A stretch of 64,000 nt of DNA from Biscogniauxia marginata (Eukaryota; Ascomycota; Sordariomycetes; Xylariales; Xylariaceae): assembly GCA_022695795.1 (NCBI GenBank), contig MU404057.1, positions 1-64,000 on the forward strand, given 5' to 3'. Shown here in pieces: positions 9,815-21,978 of this stretch. Under the pieces are notes generated by a model. The model was not told the origin of the DNA, did no database searches, and worked only from the letters and a program-made list of their open reading frames with translations. The position numbers and the translations under genes were made by a program. Position 1 is the stretch's first letter; each line of letters begins with the position of its first letter.

Positions 9815-11114
9815 CTACTCGGCATTCCGCTCGCTTCCTCCTCCACTGGTGCCGGCACCAGCACCCGCCCCGCCACGCCAGAGTCCGTAGTAGCCTTCGC
9901 AGTTCTTCCACATCTTGATCGTTCCATCCTCAGATCCGGTAGCATATAACTTGCCATCCGGTGAAAAAGCAACAGACCAGACGGGTCCATGATGACCTTT
10001 GTGGATATCTATTGAAAAAATGTAAGCGCACGAGGAACATGGCTGGGGTCAGAAATATGACTACATACCGATTTCGGCGCCGTCATCCCATTTGTAGACT
10101 CTGGCCCATGTAGCCGGTATGTCCTCGCCAACCACGATCTTCCGGCCTCTCAGATCTAACGCGACACTGGCAACCTTGTAATCCATCTTGATGCGCTTTA
10201 GTTCCTCGGTGGCCTGTAGTCCGCCCCAGAAGTAGATAGACTTTCCAGCGGCGACCGCTAGGACTGGCAATCCCTCGCCAATGTCCGTCTTGGACGTGTA
10301 TTCGGGGGCCAGAGAACAAAACTCGCAGGATCCGATCTCCCCGTCCAGAACTTCCTGTCTGACGACGCTTCGGCTAGGCAGATCGAACCAGCGCAGCGTG
10401 TTGTCAGAAGCCGTAATCAAGATGTTCGGATCCTTAGTCCAGACGATAAACTTGATTGATGAATTATGTGTGCCGGCTCCGATCTCAAAGGCTGACGAAG
10501 CTGGTATGGTGGAGGCCACGGCGTTGGTCCCGTTGGAGGAGGATTCGGTCCCGGCCTCAGGCTTCATCTCGGTCAGGTCGAAAATGCGAAGCTTCTTCTC
10601 CATACCCCCCGTCGCAACTAAATCGGAATTATCGGGAGGATATGCGACCGCGCGGACGATATGGTCGTGCTGTAGGGTGAACAAAAGTTCGCCGGTGTGA
10701 GTATCCCAGATTTTCCTTATAGATCAGGTCAGCCAAGAGCCACCAAGGCCCAAAAGAAAGGGGGCGCATGCAGGGAATATCCTACGTACGCCGTGAAATC
10801 CGCAGAAGCTGTAGCAGCAGTAGCAGCATCAGGGCTCAGTCGGGCCTGCCACACTGCGCCCTTGTGGCCTATGAAAGTGCCGATCCAGTCGCCCGTCTGA
10901 CCATCGCGAAGCATGGGGTTACCATCTGCGGAATGCAGCATCAGCGACGCTCCAAGTGAGCGGAATGAAGGCAGGCAGCGCACCCACCTTTGCATGCGGA
11001 TATGAGATAGTACGACTCGTCCTTCTCCAGAGGAGAGAAGCTAATATGCGGGACAGGGCGAGAGTGACCGTGACAGGTCAGAGGAACGTATTGTCTTGGG
11101 TTCTCAGAGGCCAT
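9815..11114 (-). CDS. WD40 protein, STRAP (serine-threonine kinase receptor-associated protein) homologue
   Basis: Predicted 367-aa seven-bladed WD40 protein related to metazoan STRAP/unrip, which scaffolds signalling and SMN-linked RNA complexes. Exons 11114-10988, 10925-10790, 10715-10069 and 10008-9815 give a continuous frame; introns are 62, 74 and 60 nt. The start [21 protein letters not shown] and the blades ending in the dipeptides IWD, IFD, WFD and MWK are visible. The first intron splits the codon of the Asp in the SACKDGNP motif typical of STRAP. A Gly/Ala-rich C-terminal tail follows the last repeat. The gene is divergent from the Doa1 homologue with 1.2 kb between the starts. The fungal function is inferred from the family only. 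Confidence 0.88.
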
Positions 11115-12354
11115 GGCTCGAACACCGGAGTATTACGGTCAGTGAAGACCAGGAAAGAAGGTGATGGAAAGAAAAGAAAAATGAATGAGAAAGGAGGTCT
11201 CGGCGAATTCGGGAACTCGGATAGGGTTCTGACGCTGCGTTTGTCAACTCGATCGGGTGGCTCGTGGTAGAAGACGTTCCTAGGCGTAGCAGCAGCAGCA
11301 GCAGCAGCGTGTCGGTAATTGCACAACTCCAGGCCAAAAAGAGTGAATGAAGGCAAGACAGCGGGGGTGCGTGGCAGGGGAACAATATTCCTAGATCTCG
11401 TGCACGTCTTTAATCATAAGAAGCCGTCAGAATGAGAGGGCACGGGAGGGGAGGGAAGAAAAAAGAAGAGAGAGAGAACGGGAAGAGGATGAATGCTCTT
11501 TCGTCGTAGGCAGTGAACGGGCGAATCAAAGGAGAATTGGACTTGTCGCATTCATCTAGAGGGCCGCATTTATTGCTCCCCCAAGGAGTAGGAATCGTTC
11601 TGGTAAGAAGAAGAAGAAAAAGCCCTCCGCGACAATAGATACAAGACAAGATTGTCAGCGACTTTACAGGTACGAGGTCTTGTGTGCGAGGCAGAGAGAA
11701 ATTGGTCACCTTGACCTATTACGAAATACATGGAAAAGAGAAAGTGGAAGTTGAAGCTTGAGCCTCACAGTGCACCATGGGACGGGACATGGGGCCCCTG
11801 TTATCGATATATGCATTTACTGGATAGATGAGGGGCACGGAGGGGTGAGGTGAGTCCACTCGCGACACATTGTACTACAAGTACGAAGTACCTACCTACC
11901 TACATACCTCACCACCAGTGGACCTGCAGCTTCTTCCAAGCAGGTAAGGTGATGTAGTCAGAGGTACCCTGAATTGCGGGTAGATAGATGTATATGTAGC
12001 TACAAATTACAAGTAGGTGTACTTGTTACCTAACAGGTAGGTACCTACATACGTTAGGTAATTAATCATGCATTACCTTACCACATCTTCTAAGAACTTC
12101 TACAGCCCATCAACCACACACAAACACACACACACCAACACAACATACCTCTTCGGTTTCTACAAGATCCGTTTGAGCATTTCTGTCTATGCCCCCCCTT
12201 TAGCCCTCAGCAAGATACACTAGATACCCTATCTAGGTACAATACCAAACAAGGGGTCCTATTTTGTTTTTCTCAACTTGTCATTTAGTTGCCCCACCAA
12301 CAGCAAGTCCACAAAATAACTTCAGTTTGGCCCTGACAGGCCTTTGCCAACGTC
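11115..12354. other. Divergent intergenic region with microsatellites
   Basis: 1.24 kb between two divergent WD40-protein genes. It holds an AGC triplet run at about 11288-11306, CTAC/GTAG-type tetranucleotide clusters at about 11884-11910 and 12028-12060, and a CA-rich run at about 12115-12140. Promoters of both genes must lie here. No gene is supported. Confidence 0.6.
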
Positions 12355-14860
12355 ATGTCCGACTTCAAGCTGTCAGCGCAGCTTGCCGCTCACGATGCCG
12401 ACGTGTGTCCTCTCCTCCAGGCTACCCCGCGCTCCCCAGGCAAACAGGGACCAGCCTTCATCTTCACCGTGTCACCGGCTAACACAATGGTCGTTGTCAT
12501 AGGTCCGTGATGTCTGCTTCCCCGCACCAGATCTCGTCCTCTCTGCTTCCAGAGATCATACCGTCCGAGCTTGGAAGAGAACGTCCACGTCGCCTCCGAC
12601 CTTCGAGCCCTCGATCACGAACCAGGGTTCCGAATTCGTCAACAGTCTCACATTTCTACCGCCCTCCTCCGAGTTCCCAGACGGGCTGGTCGTCTCTGGA
12701 GGGACTGACACCATCATCGACGTTAGATCAGCTGCTTCGAATCCCTCAGACAACGCTGATCGCTTGCTTATTGGCCATGCCCGGAACATTTGCGCTTTAG
12801 CTGTCGTCCCGGGTGGCAAATACATCGTGTCGGGCAGCTGGGACAACACAGCACGCATATGGAGCGTTAGGAAGTGGGAGACGGAGGTGGTTCTAAGTGG
12901 ACATGAGGGCGCGGTTTGGGACGTCCTTCCACTAGGTGAGAGCACCATCGTTACTGGTTGCGCCGACAAGAACATTCGCATATACGATCTCCGAACCAGC
13001 GTGGCCGGTGATGTCGAGCCTCGATCGACCATCTATACCCCCGATGTTGTTCGCGCCCTCTGCCAGATCCCACAAGGCCATCCTAGTAGTGCTGACATCG
13101 CCAGTGCTAGCAATGATGGCATCATTCGTCTGTGGAAGCTGAATGGTCAGCAGGTCGGCGAACTTCGCGGTCACGAAAGCTTCATCTATGCCCTTGCGAC
13201 TCTGCCCTCAGGAGAGCTGGTAAGTTCGGGCGAAGACCGCACGATCCGGATATGGAGAGGGTCAGAGTGCGTCCAAACCATTACACACCCTGCCATCTCG
13301 GTCTGGACTGTTGCCGTATGTTCCGCCAACGGAGACATAGCGTCGGGAGCCAGTGACGGCGTCGTTCGCGTCTTCTCTCGAAGCCAGGAACGCCTAGCTA
13401 GCGGAGAGACTCTGGCGCAATTCGAGGAATCAGTGAAGGCTTCCTCTATACCTCAACAACAGGTCGGCGGCGTCAACAAGGAGAAGCTCCCGGGTCCCGA
13501 CTTTCTCAAGACCAAGTCGGGCACCAAGGAGGGCCAGGTCCAGATGATCAAGGAGGAGAACGGTTCCGTGACAGCACATCAATGGTCAATGGGCCAACAA
13601 CAATGGATCAACGTCGGTACGGTTGTGGATGCCGTTGGCAGCAGTGGTCGGAAGGTCGAGTATAACGGCCAGTCATACGATTATGTGTTCGACGTTGCAA
13701 TCGAGGAAGGCCAGCCCTCTCTTAAGCTACCTTACAATCTCTCTGAGAACCCCTATACGCGCGCCCAGCAATTTATCGACAACAATGAGCTCTCCCAGAA
13801 CTTTTTAGACCAGGTGGCACAGTTTATAATTACCAACACAGAAGGGGCAACAATTGGGCAGGGCCCCGGCGAGCCGGGAGGACCGGATCCATATGGCACA
13901 GAGTCTCGATACCGACCAGGCGAGGAGTTGGGCTCTTCTAGATCAAGAGCCCTCCCGCAGCGAGAGTACCTCGATATCACTGCCGCCAAATACGAACGTA
14001 GGTCTTCTAACCCCTTAGCTTGTCAGCTCTGTCTTCTTATACTAACTGCCCTTGATACAGCCATCTTCAAAAAGATCCTAAGTGTCAATTCAGCACTTGT
14101 CGCAGCCGGTCGCAAGGATTATTCTCTCAACCCATCAGCTCAAGACGCCATCGGCGCGCTGCGCCAAGCGTTGGAGACAAACAAGCCCATCATTGACGAA
14201 ACCTTCATTAGTCTAGTAGTCATGATGTGTGTACATTGGGATTACTCGGATCGACTAGCGCCCCTCGACTTGCTTCGATGTATGGCTCCTTCGCCGGCCA
14301 GCTCCAAGTTCCAATCCTCAGATTCTGGATCCCTGGTGCAGATAGCTATATCTGCTGCGCTCGATGGCGTCCCCAGTGGAAGCCAGCCCAACGAGAACTG
14401 TGTCATGATGGCATTACGAACGATTGCCAACACTTTTCGGTCTGCAGAAGGTCGAAACCTGCTAACACAACCATCCGAGGCTCTCCGTGTTGTATCATTC
14501 ATAGACCGAGTGCTGGGTATTGGCGGCCAACCTGCGATCGGTCCATTTAATCGTAATCTACTAGTTGCCCTAACTACGGTAGCGATCAACTACGCTGTAC
14601 TGGCGTCTAAAAAGTTAGGCAGCGTCCCGACAAATATCCAGGTTCGTTTATTGTCGGCGCTGTCCCTGGTGTTACGGAAACAGAACGACGGAGAAGTGGT
14701 CTTTCGGGCCCTGGTGGCAGCGGGCACTTTAACCACCGTAATAGGCAAATCTGCTCCTGAAGCAAAGAGCTTGTCTTCCCCGATAGCCTCTACGCGAGAT
14801 CGAATCCCAGACCCCAGGGTGAAAGAGGTAGCAGATGAGTGTCTAGAACTGTTAGGATAA
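12355..14860 (+). CDS. doa1: Doa1/Ufd3-type ubiquitin-binding protein (PLAA homologue)
   Basis: Predicted 780-aa homologue of yeast Doa1/Ufd3 and mammalian PLAA, the Cdc48/p97 cofactor that binds ubiquitin and maintains free ubiquitin. Exons 12355-12402, 12503-13997 and 14061-14860. Exon 1 encodes only 16 residues (MSDFKLSAQLAAHDAD) that lead directly into the first WD40 blade VRDVCFPAPDLVLSASRDHTVRAWK. WD40 repeats occupy about residues 1-310, the PFU ubiquitin-binding domain follows at about 330-450 (WINVGTVVDAVG and related motifs) and the PUL armadillo domain fills about 510-780. Intron 2 is 63 nt, a multiple of three without a stop, so retention would insert 21 residues between PFU and PUL. 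The branch point ACTAAC is clear. Confidence 0.93.
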
Positions 14861-15825
14861 AAGGTGACCGGGGTACGGAATTAAGGGGAAGAGGGTATGA
14901 GTCTCGCATCAACACGACAGTCGTGTTGTCTACGTATGACATGATGGATGAACAATCGATTCTTAGGTGCAGTCTAAGGTCAAGTTCATCCTCTCTGGCT
15001 ACACGCTAGAGGCATATATGATAATACAAAAGAATCATGCATGATGTCTAGCAACATCTTAAGACCCTGTATAGTATCTGCGGGTTAGCTGCGGCGGTAA
15101 ACTTTTAACCTGCAACAACTCACCCTTGTTCCAGACCAGTGTGATGGCCTATCAGGCCACCTGATGTCAAAAATCACGACGGTCCCCCCAAAAAGCCCCA
15201 TTATACATTTGCTCAGTTCTAGTTTCACCATATGCCAGCCTCGAAACCGGCGCCTCTTCAGACACGTTGGGCGACAGTTCCGCCGTCAAGAGATTTTCCC
15301 CTCATTTGAAATTATATGTGCACGTTTGGATCACTACGGGAGAGAGTTGAGCGCAACTCATCGTAATTAAGGTAAGCTGTCCTTGATCCTCACTCTAGTA
15401 CTCAGATATCTGCTTTCCTGGTAACCATTTCACTGATGTATCGGTACACATGTATTTGAAGCTTCTTTATGTGCTTGGTTTTTCTTTCTTCAACCCCACC
15501 TGGTAGTATTCGCTCAGTTGATGATCGAAATAAGGGATAGGTACTGAAGTCAAGAATCCCGCTACATGTAGATAGGTATAGTACGTAGTGTGGTCCATAG
15601 AAAGCTGATATTTGATTCCCATCCCCTTGGTGGCTGGTATACTACCCTTCCCGAACACCCTTCGCCTTATACGCCCATTGCCAAACGCAGCATAAAAGTT
15701 ATATACAGTATACAAATCGAGATCGAGCAAAAAAAAAAAAAAATTTAGTACACGTGCACACGCATCTCGCTCAATTGCCTCGTTGATCGATTCGTTACTC
15801 GCTCAGTTGAAGATGGCGGCCCCCA
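14861..15825. other. Convergent intergenic region
   Basis: About 965 bp between the 3' ends of the Doa1 and BIM1-like genes. It contains a run of about 14 A at 15730-15743. No gene is supported; the frame at 15467-15730 shows no similarity. Confidence 0.45.
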
Positions 15826-16698
15826 TCATATAAAGAACCACATGCTGCCGACAATTACTGGCATGTATCCCAACCATTGCCAGTTTGAGCTGCTACTTCG
15901 CCGCAATAAATTTATCGCACCGCTAGTGGTCATGTTTGCTGCGGCGCCAATCTCGGTTGTCGTGACGGTGTAAATCTCGGCAAATCCGAGGTCGGTGCTA
16001 TTGAAGCAGTTCGACTCATTCACCTTGGGGATCTTTGGGTCGCCGGGCTCAGCGAAAGTGATGTCGACGCACTAAGTGTATTATATCATCAGCACAATAT
16101 CCATAGATCGTCATGTCTCTCTCACTGGGACCTACCGAGAACAGCGCGGCGCCGTGCTGGGCTATCTCGACAACCTGGATTGTCGCATTGTCTCCGGGGT
16201 TGAATGTCATGTTGGCCGGTACGGGAACCTGCGGGAGACACATCGTGCCCGGGAAAGGACCCTTGGATGGCCCTAGGAGTTGGAAGGGCGCGACCATCGG
16301 GTTAGACATGTTCCCCGGGCCGCCGTCCGGCCCATCAGTCCCGACGCCGAGGTTGACGTAGAGGAATGCCGTCGAGTGCCCTTGGAACCAACCTGGCTGG
16401 AAAGCTATTGCACCACCCGTGGTCGGCCAATACGTCCGGTTGGTTGTCAAAGATATGCCGCCGCCTACGTTTACAAGGTCAGCATTCTTCTCGTCTCCTA
16501 CGAAGACAACAGCGAACGAAACGAAGCTAAGCTTCAGGGAATAGGGTATGGCCGCTTACATGGATAGATCCATTGCATGCCGTATGGCCATGTAGTATTT
16601 GTGATTAGGTTGTCACCTCTCCATCCGGGATAGGTGATGACGGTGTGGGCTGTTGCTAAAGCTGAAGCGGCCACGGCCAGCAATACTGACGACAGCAT
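15826..16698 (-). CDS. BIM1/X325-type copper-binding LPMO-like protein
   Basis: Predicted 237-aa secreted protein of the X325/BIM1 family: LPMO-like folds that bind copper through the N-terminal His and act in copper acquisition (Cryptococcus Bim1) rather than polysaccharide oxidation. Exons 16698-16560, 16464-16136 and 16071-15826. A signal peptide ends at ATA, so mature His18 begins the HTVITYPGWRGDNL sequence, the hallmark of the family. The GPWFQGHSTA-like segment (GWFQGHSTAF), the paired Cys residues and the AQHGAALF-C-VDITFAEP segment are all present. The protein ends in a short hydrophobic tail after a Ser-rich stretch, compatible with a GPI signal as in family members. Potential N-glycosylation sites (NTT, NRT, NMS, NAT, NES) are frequent. 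Confidence 0.88.
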
Positions 16699-18241
16699 TT
16701 TTGCCTCTGTTCGACGCCCTGGCGAGGCTGGGTTTCGCAAAGAAGCTCAGGAGGATAGGTTCGTTTCTCGAGGCCGGAAAGGTATCAGGGATACCTCTCT
16801 CCTACCAGTTCCTTCCGCGACCAATGTCAACGAACGCTATGAATGTCGGCGTGACGTTTCCCTGCACTGAGATCCTCCTCGGATGCGAGGAAGCTGGCCA
16901 AAGGCTTGACTACTTGTCCGGCCTTATCGGTATGTACGCAGCAAGAAAGAACAACGTCCCGCGATGTGCTAAGTGCGTACGACGCTGCGGTGGGGAACGA
17001 GCAATGCTGGCTTGGACCAGGGCTGACGAGAGGACGGGATGAAGAAATAGAAAGGCAGAGAAGTACGGGAAGGGCTCGTAGGGCGGCCGAAGAGGAGATA
17101 TTACAATTCAAATGAAAATGCTCATACATGAGAGCGCGCCAATCAGCCACCCGCCTTCGACACCGGCCTGCACACCTGCTCGAGCAACTTGCATCTCAGC
17201 CAATATCAACCAATGTTGATGCTGGCTCCCCGCCCCGTAAGCCAAGGGCGACCAGTGAGTATGGGCGGCACTTCAGGCCAGACGGACCAGTGAGAAGGCC
17301 TGGATGGTGTGCACGACGTGCAGCCGACCTCTCTGTCCCTGTCGACAAGATCGGACACGACCAATGGGAAGCCGTTGGGGAGGCAGAGCGAGTCGCTAGT
17401 CCCAGGGTGCCAGCGGGAGTGATTTGCTGATGCGCAGCCAATGATGAGGGACGGCTCGTGAAACCTGGCCGACCTGGGCAGCCCCGGGGCCACTAAGCAA
17501 GGGGGCTGGACAGGGGATCTCTGCTGTTGGTCGATCCTGGTTGGTCGATGGGCGAGTGACATGCGTGTGTAAGCGCCGACGACACCCACTCGGGAAGGAC
17601 AATCTTGACATGGCAGCCCCCAAACTGTCGGTTGTCGGGGGTATTTTTGGTTGGTGATCTTCTCACCATCACCACCACGGCCATCGACCGATTCCCAATT
17701 CGTACCGCAGTCAGTTCATCTCGAGAGTTGTGTTACTCTGGACGTTGGCAGGTTCGCGGGCGACCAATGTTGGAACATGGCTGCGATTTGAATAATTGCG
17801 GCGACAATCACACATACATGATAAGGGTCTATAATTATCCACCTACCTACCTACCTACCTACCTCCTACTACCTCCTACTATCTACCTACCTAGTCCAAG
17901 GTGAGTCCATGAGCCGAGTCCATTGGCGAGTGCGGAATCAGAATTGGAATACCCGCTAGACGTGAACATCACGATAGGTGGTATTGCTTTTTTTACTGCA
18001 TACGCTGCGTAATACATGATGTCTTTCTCTTATCGAAGCCTGTATATGTATATATCCTGTATTTCGCAGAGGTAGGGTGCAATGGATCCCGCACCTGACG
18101 ATCCTTGTTTAAGCGATAAGCGGACGATTAATATTCGTAAAAGAAAAACACCAGAATAGTACAACCCGTTCTGAAATCCGCTGGCACCCCAGTATAACAT
18201 CCATTCCCAGGTCGGTTCAACGCCACCGAAGCCAACCTGAC
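16699..18241. other. Divergent intergenic region with CCTA microsatellite
   Basis: About 1.5 kb between the divergent BIM1-like and SRR1-domain genes. A CTAC/CCTA tetranucleotide microsatellite lies at about 17838-17895. The many overlapping short frames between 16800 and 17700 are in GC-richer DNA and have no recognisable similarity. Confidence 0.5.
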
Positions 18242-19085
18242 ATGCAGGATGAATGGACCCGAGTTCGCCGTAAAGGGCGCCGCAGTGGCGGACATAGCCA
18301 CCCCTGGTCCTCTCCATCCGCCCGCGGCGCTGCTACCACGGCGATGCCAAGCACTCCCGGCCTTTCGCTCCGGGAGGTCCAGGACGACCACCAGCGAATC
18401 GCCGATCAGTGGAAGTCATCCGTTTGTTGCCGCCAGCTAGACGAGCTCATCGCGTCCCGCCCTATTCAACACCCTGTCTCCGAAGCCATCTGTCTCGGTT
18501 TGGGGTCTTTTGATCCGGCCGACGGAGCTTGGGAAGTTAAGAGAAGGGCACACGTGCAACTCGCCGCGTTCCTCTCCATAGTCGAGCAGATCCAATCCGC
18601 CCAGAAGCGCCCCATTCGCTGTGTCTTCCAAGAACCGTGCTTCACACCCGTGGATAAATCCTTCCTCGAGAGCCTGGGTCATCAGGTTGTAGACTCCCCC
18701 GAGGGTTTCAACCTCGTCAGCCCTGCCGCCCTGGTATTTGGTGTTCACTTGTATAGGAACGTCTACTCTGAGGCCATCGCGCAACACACCCCGTCGATGT
18801 TTGTCGGTACCCCTTACGCAGTGTGGGACGAGTAAGTAACCGGATACCTGGTGCTTTTCTTTTCTTTTTCTTTTTTCTTTTGTTTCCGTGAAGTGTTGTC
18901 CCATTCATCCTATATACCCGGACTCGTGACTGATGTCGGGTAGATTCCACGGATCTAGCAGTCTAGATTGGGCACGCATGAAGGAAGTAGACCAGCTCTG
19001 TGACAAGGCCATATTTCCGGAAGACACTGGCTATACAACCTTTTCAAGCACGTCCATTCACTGGTGTCGACGGCATGAAACATGA
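18242..19085 (+). CDS. SRR1-like domain protein
   Basis: Predicted 243-aa protein of the SRR1 family (sensitivity to red light reduced; Ber1 in yeast), linked to light/clock signalling in plants and microtubule stability in yeast. The molecular activity is unknown. Exons 18242-18831 and 18944-19085, intron 112 nt with GTAAGT donor and TAG acceptor, joined through a split Glu codon (VWDE-FHGSSSL). Family signatures are ICLGLGSF near residue 85, an EPCFTPVDKSFLESLG block and the APALVFGVHLYRNVY-like segment (PAALVFGVHLYRN). The start MQDEWTRVRRKGRRS is basic and probably disordered. The protein ends soon after the SRR1 domain. Confidence 0.85.
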
Positions 19086-20593
19086 CATTGCGGGTGGGCG
19101 ACCCGTGCTAGAGTATGAGGGCCATAACATGATACAGCAATACATGTTATACACTAACAATAATCGAAAGTCGATCCTAATTGACCATCCCGGCAATTAT
19201 GGCTTTGTACACCGATGTAGTTATTCTTACAGCTTGGACGCCTCACGAGCCTTCTGGTCAGATTTAGAGCGGGAGTCATAAAATTTGGCTCAACTCATGC
19301 TATCTTAATGGATGGAGGATGGGTCTAGGAAGAGCAGACGACACGCTCGGCTAGAAGTTGAGAAGACATGCAGCAGAACCAAACTAGCCAAATCCTCATC
19401 CGTGGGAAGACGGCAGCATGCGAACTTAGGGGAATCAGCGCCATCATACCATACTAAATACGGATAATGCGAGAGGAGATCTTGTCCGACACAACAGGCG
19501 ACTTCCCTATATTGGTAGAGAAAATGTCAGGATCTAAGGAACCCGACACGACGATCCTTATAAGTAGCGCACGTATAGTGTTTCCGGAGAGCTTTACTCG
19601 AAGGCCTTTGAGCATTAAAAAACGCTAGTCTGGTTAATATGGTCCAGTTGTTTCTGCGCATTATATTGTATTTCGTAAAGACAACAGACAACAGACTAAT
19701 CACCGTAAAACCCCTTTTCATGTCTCATTGACAGTAGTGAATCGACATAAAGCAAGTAGTATCATGATGCGTGGTACACAACGTAAGTGTTAAATATGTC
19801 AGACATCTGATACATAGGTGAAGTGCACGTAAATTGTCAAGGGCCATGATCGATAGTTGACTAGGGGGCAAGAAGCGGAATACGCGATCATAAATAACGT
19901 TGTTCATTGTGGTTTGCACGGGTATCATAATAACCGTGGGAACCCAGACTCTTTCCTGGTGTATTACTCGGCGAGCGAGGTGCCTAGGCAGATATCAAAA
20001 CACACGCCTGTAGAAGTTTTGAGGCACCTCTTTTCTACAGATAGCTTTCTTAGAAGCTCGTCTAAGTTATACCTATGAACTAGCCCATCAAGCCTTCATT
20101 TCAGTACTTGAACCAACCAGGCTACACTCGCCGACAAAAATCTGATCTGCAAAGCAGCGGGACTAAGACAGGCAAGTGAAATGCCCGTATTATAGAGTTC
20201 GTGGAGTTTCGTCAGGTTAGCCTCAACCGCAATAGGGTTAGATTCCACTCCGTTTCGCTAACCCTGGCCGCCTAGATCAGACAGCAAGAAGAGGTCGTCG
20301 GATAATGTGGTCGCATCTTGATCTAGAATCCAGTTGGACCTACACGCACAAACTTCCCTTCCTCTGTACAAATAATTTCTTCCCTCGAGTTGGGTGCCTC
20401 GACCCGGCTCATGTTTTCGACTGCCGAGTCGTATTTCCCCCACCGCTGGCGCTCTCAAGGCCGAGCAGAATATGCCTCTACGCTTATATTCTCAGTGTCG
20501 TCCTCTCCTCTAAGGTAAATCTTATTCATGGTTACGGCAGGGGGCCATGTATTTCATGTCGAACAACAGCTCAGAAGCCGTGCCTGCATATTC
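19086..20593. other. Convergent intergenic region
   Basis: About 1.5 kb between the SRR1-domain and PGAP4-like genes. Composition is ordinary to slightly AT-rich. I found no coding segment or repeat that I can support. Confidence 0.45.
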
Positions 20594-21978
20594 CTATCCC
20601 GCTAGCTTGATGTCTGGGTTGTCTGTCATTCCCGAAACCCACCTCCAGTGCTCCTCCGCAAGCGAAACGGGGTCGTTTGTCTCAAATGAGTAATCAAAGG
20701 GCATGTCGTCCGTGAGACGCCCCATCTGCTGGTCGCCTGCGCCATGCGAACTCTTCCCTCCGACATGCTGGATCAGCACAGGCGTGACAGCCCATCGGAG
20801 CTTATCCTGGTCGTTGGCCCAGTCCTCGAGGAAGGTATCGACGGCGGCGTGGGAATCTTGGGTCTCGCGATACATTGGTAGGAGGTGATTGACAACCTGA
20901 TCCTGCGGAAACACAAGCCCCTGGGCGCAACAGCCGTATTTGTGCATAAGATGTACGCCGGGCGTCTTGGGCAGCATGCAATTGCGACCAGCGGCGAAGA
21001 AGAGCCCGATGAGCATGGGCGTGCACACGCCACAGATGAGGAGCAACATGGTACGCGTCAGGGCTTGACGGGCGAGAGCGAAGCGCCAACGGAGGGAGGC
21101 AAGGATGGCAATCTCAACGAGCAGCACAGCGAAACTTGATTCGACATACATGGGCCATTCCTCGCTGTTCCAGCCGAGGAGTCGCCCGTCGTAGAAGACA
21201 CGGAGGTAGAGAACTGCAAGACGAAGCGGTCGAGTTAGCGTATATCAGCATGTATGCATAGCAGGTGGGTGGACGGACAGCTGTCTCTTCCAAGCTCCCG
21301 TGTTTTCTTTGTAGCGGTCTGCAAGGCACTCATGGCCCGATGATACCAGCCGTCTAGAGCGATCACGTCGTCTTCCAACGTCATGGTGTACTTGGGGTTG
21401 ACCTTGGCGCACGCGGAGAGGAGGACGGAATAGTCGATCTTCTGCTTTCGCGCGTGGGATTCATAGCTGTCGTCGGCTTCGAGCTGGCGGATCAGCCGGG
21501 CTAGCTGGGGGTCGTCGGGATAGGTAGGCAGGGCGTCAGCCATGTTGATCAGCCATGGCTGTTGGTAGTCCTCGTGCTGGGACTGGTTGGAGTGGGCGAG
21601 GAAGACGACGACGTAGATGCGACGGCGCTCGAGATAGCCCAAACCTTCGAGTATGGAGCCCAAGGTTTCCTTCAGATAAGATAATCCATGTCTGTTGACG
21701 GAACCAACGCCAATGCAGATGTCGGGACCGGCGGACGAGCTCGTCCACTTGGTTGGCGCGTGCAGAGCCGCCTGGTCCCCAAACTTTCGGGCCTGCGATC
21801 GGCGGAATGACGAGTAGGACAGGATGCGGGCGTGCTCGGGCCGGAAGAAGATCGACGAGGGGTCACGATAGCACTTGGAACTCAGGTAGACGGCGAGAAG
21901 GGCGTAGCAAAGCAGGAACCCCAGGAGTAAGGATAAGACGTTGCGGTTTTGTGTGCCGCCTAGTCTGCTGGCCAGCAT
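20594..21978 (-). CDS. PGAP4-like (TMEM246) Golgi glycosyltransferase
   Basis: Predicted 439-aa integral membrane glycosyltransferase related to PGAP4/TMEM246, the enzyme that adds N-acetylgalactosamine to GPI anchors in the Golgi. Exons 21978-21279 and 21213-20594; the 65-nt intron (GTCCGT donor) restores RDSFLYLRVFYDGRLLGWNSE. An N-terminal membrane anchor (VLSLLLGFLLCYALLAVYL) is followed by the catalytic segment with DICIGVGSVNR, VVVFLAHSNQSQH and an acidic TLEDDV motif, the likely metal/sugar-nucleotide site. A hairpin of two more helices (SSFAVLLVEIAILASL and MLLLICGVCTPMLIGLFF) interrupts the domain, as in PGAP4. I chose the ATG at 21978; an upstream GTG frame is not needed. The sugar acceptor in fungi is not established. 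Confidence 0.85.

Noticed and set aside
16827..17904. Cluster of overlapping short frames on both strands
   Set aside because: They overlap each other in all phases without similarity or consistent splice sites; GC-richer promoter DNA explains them.
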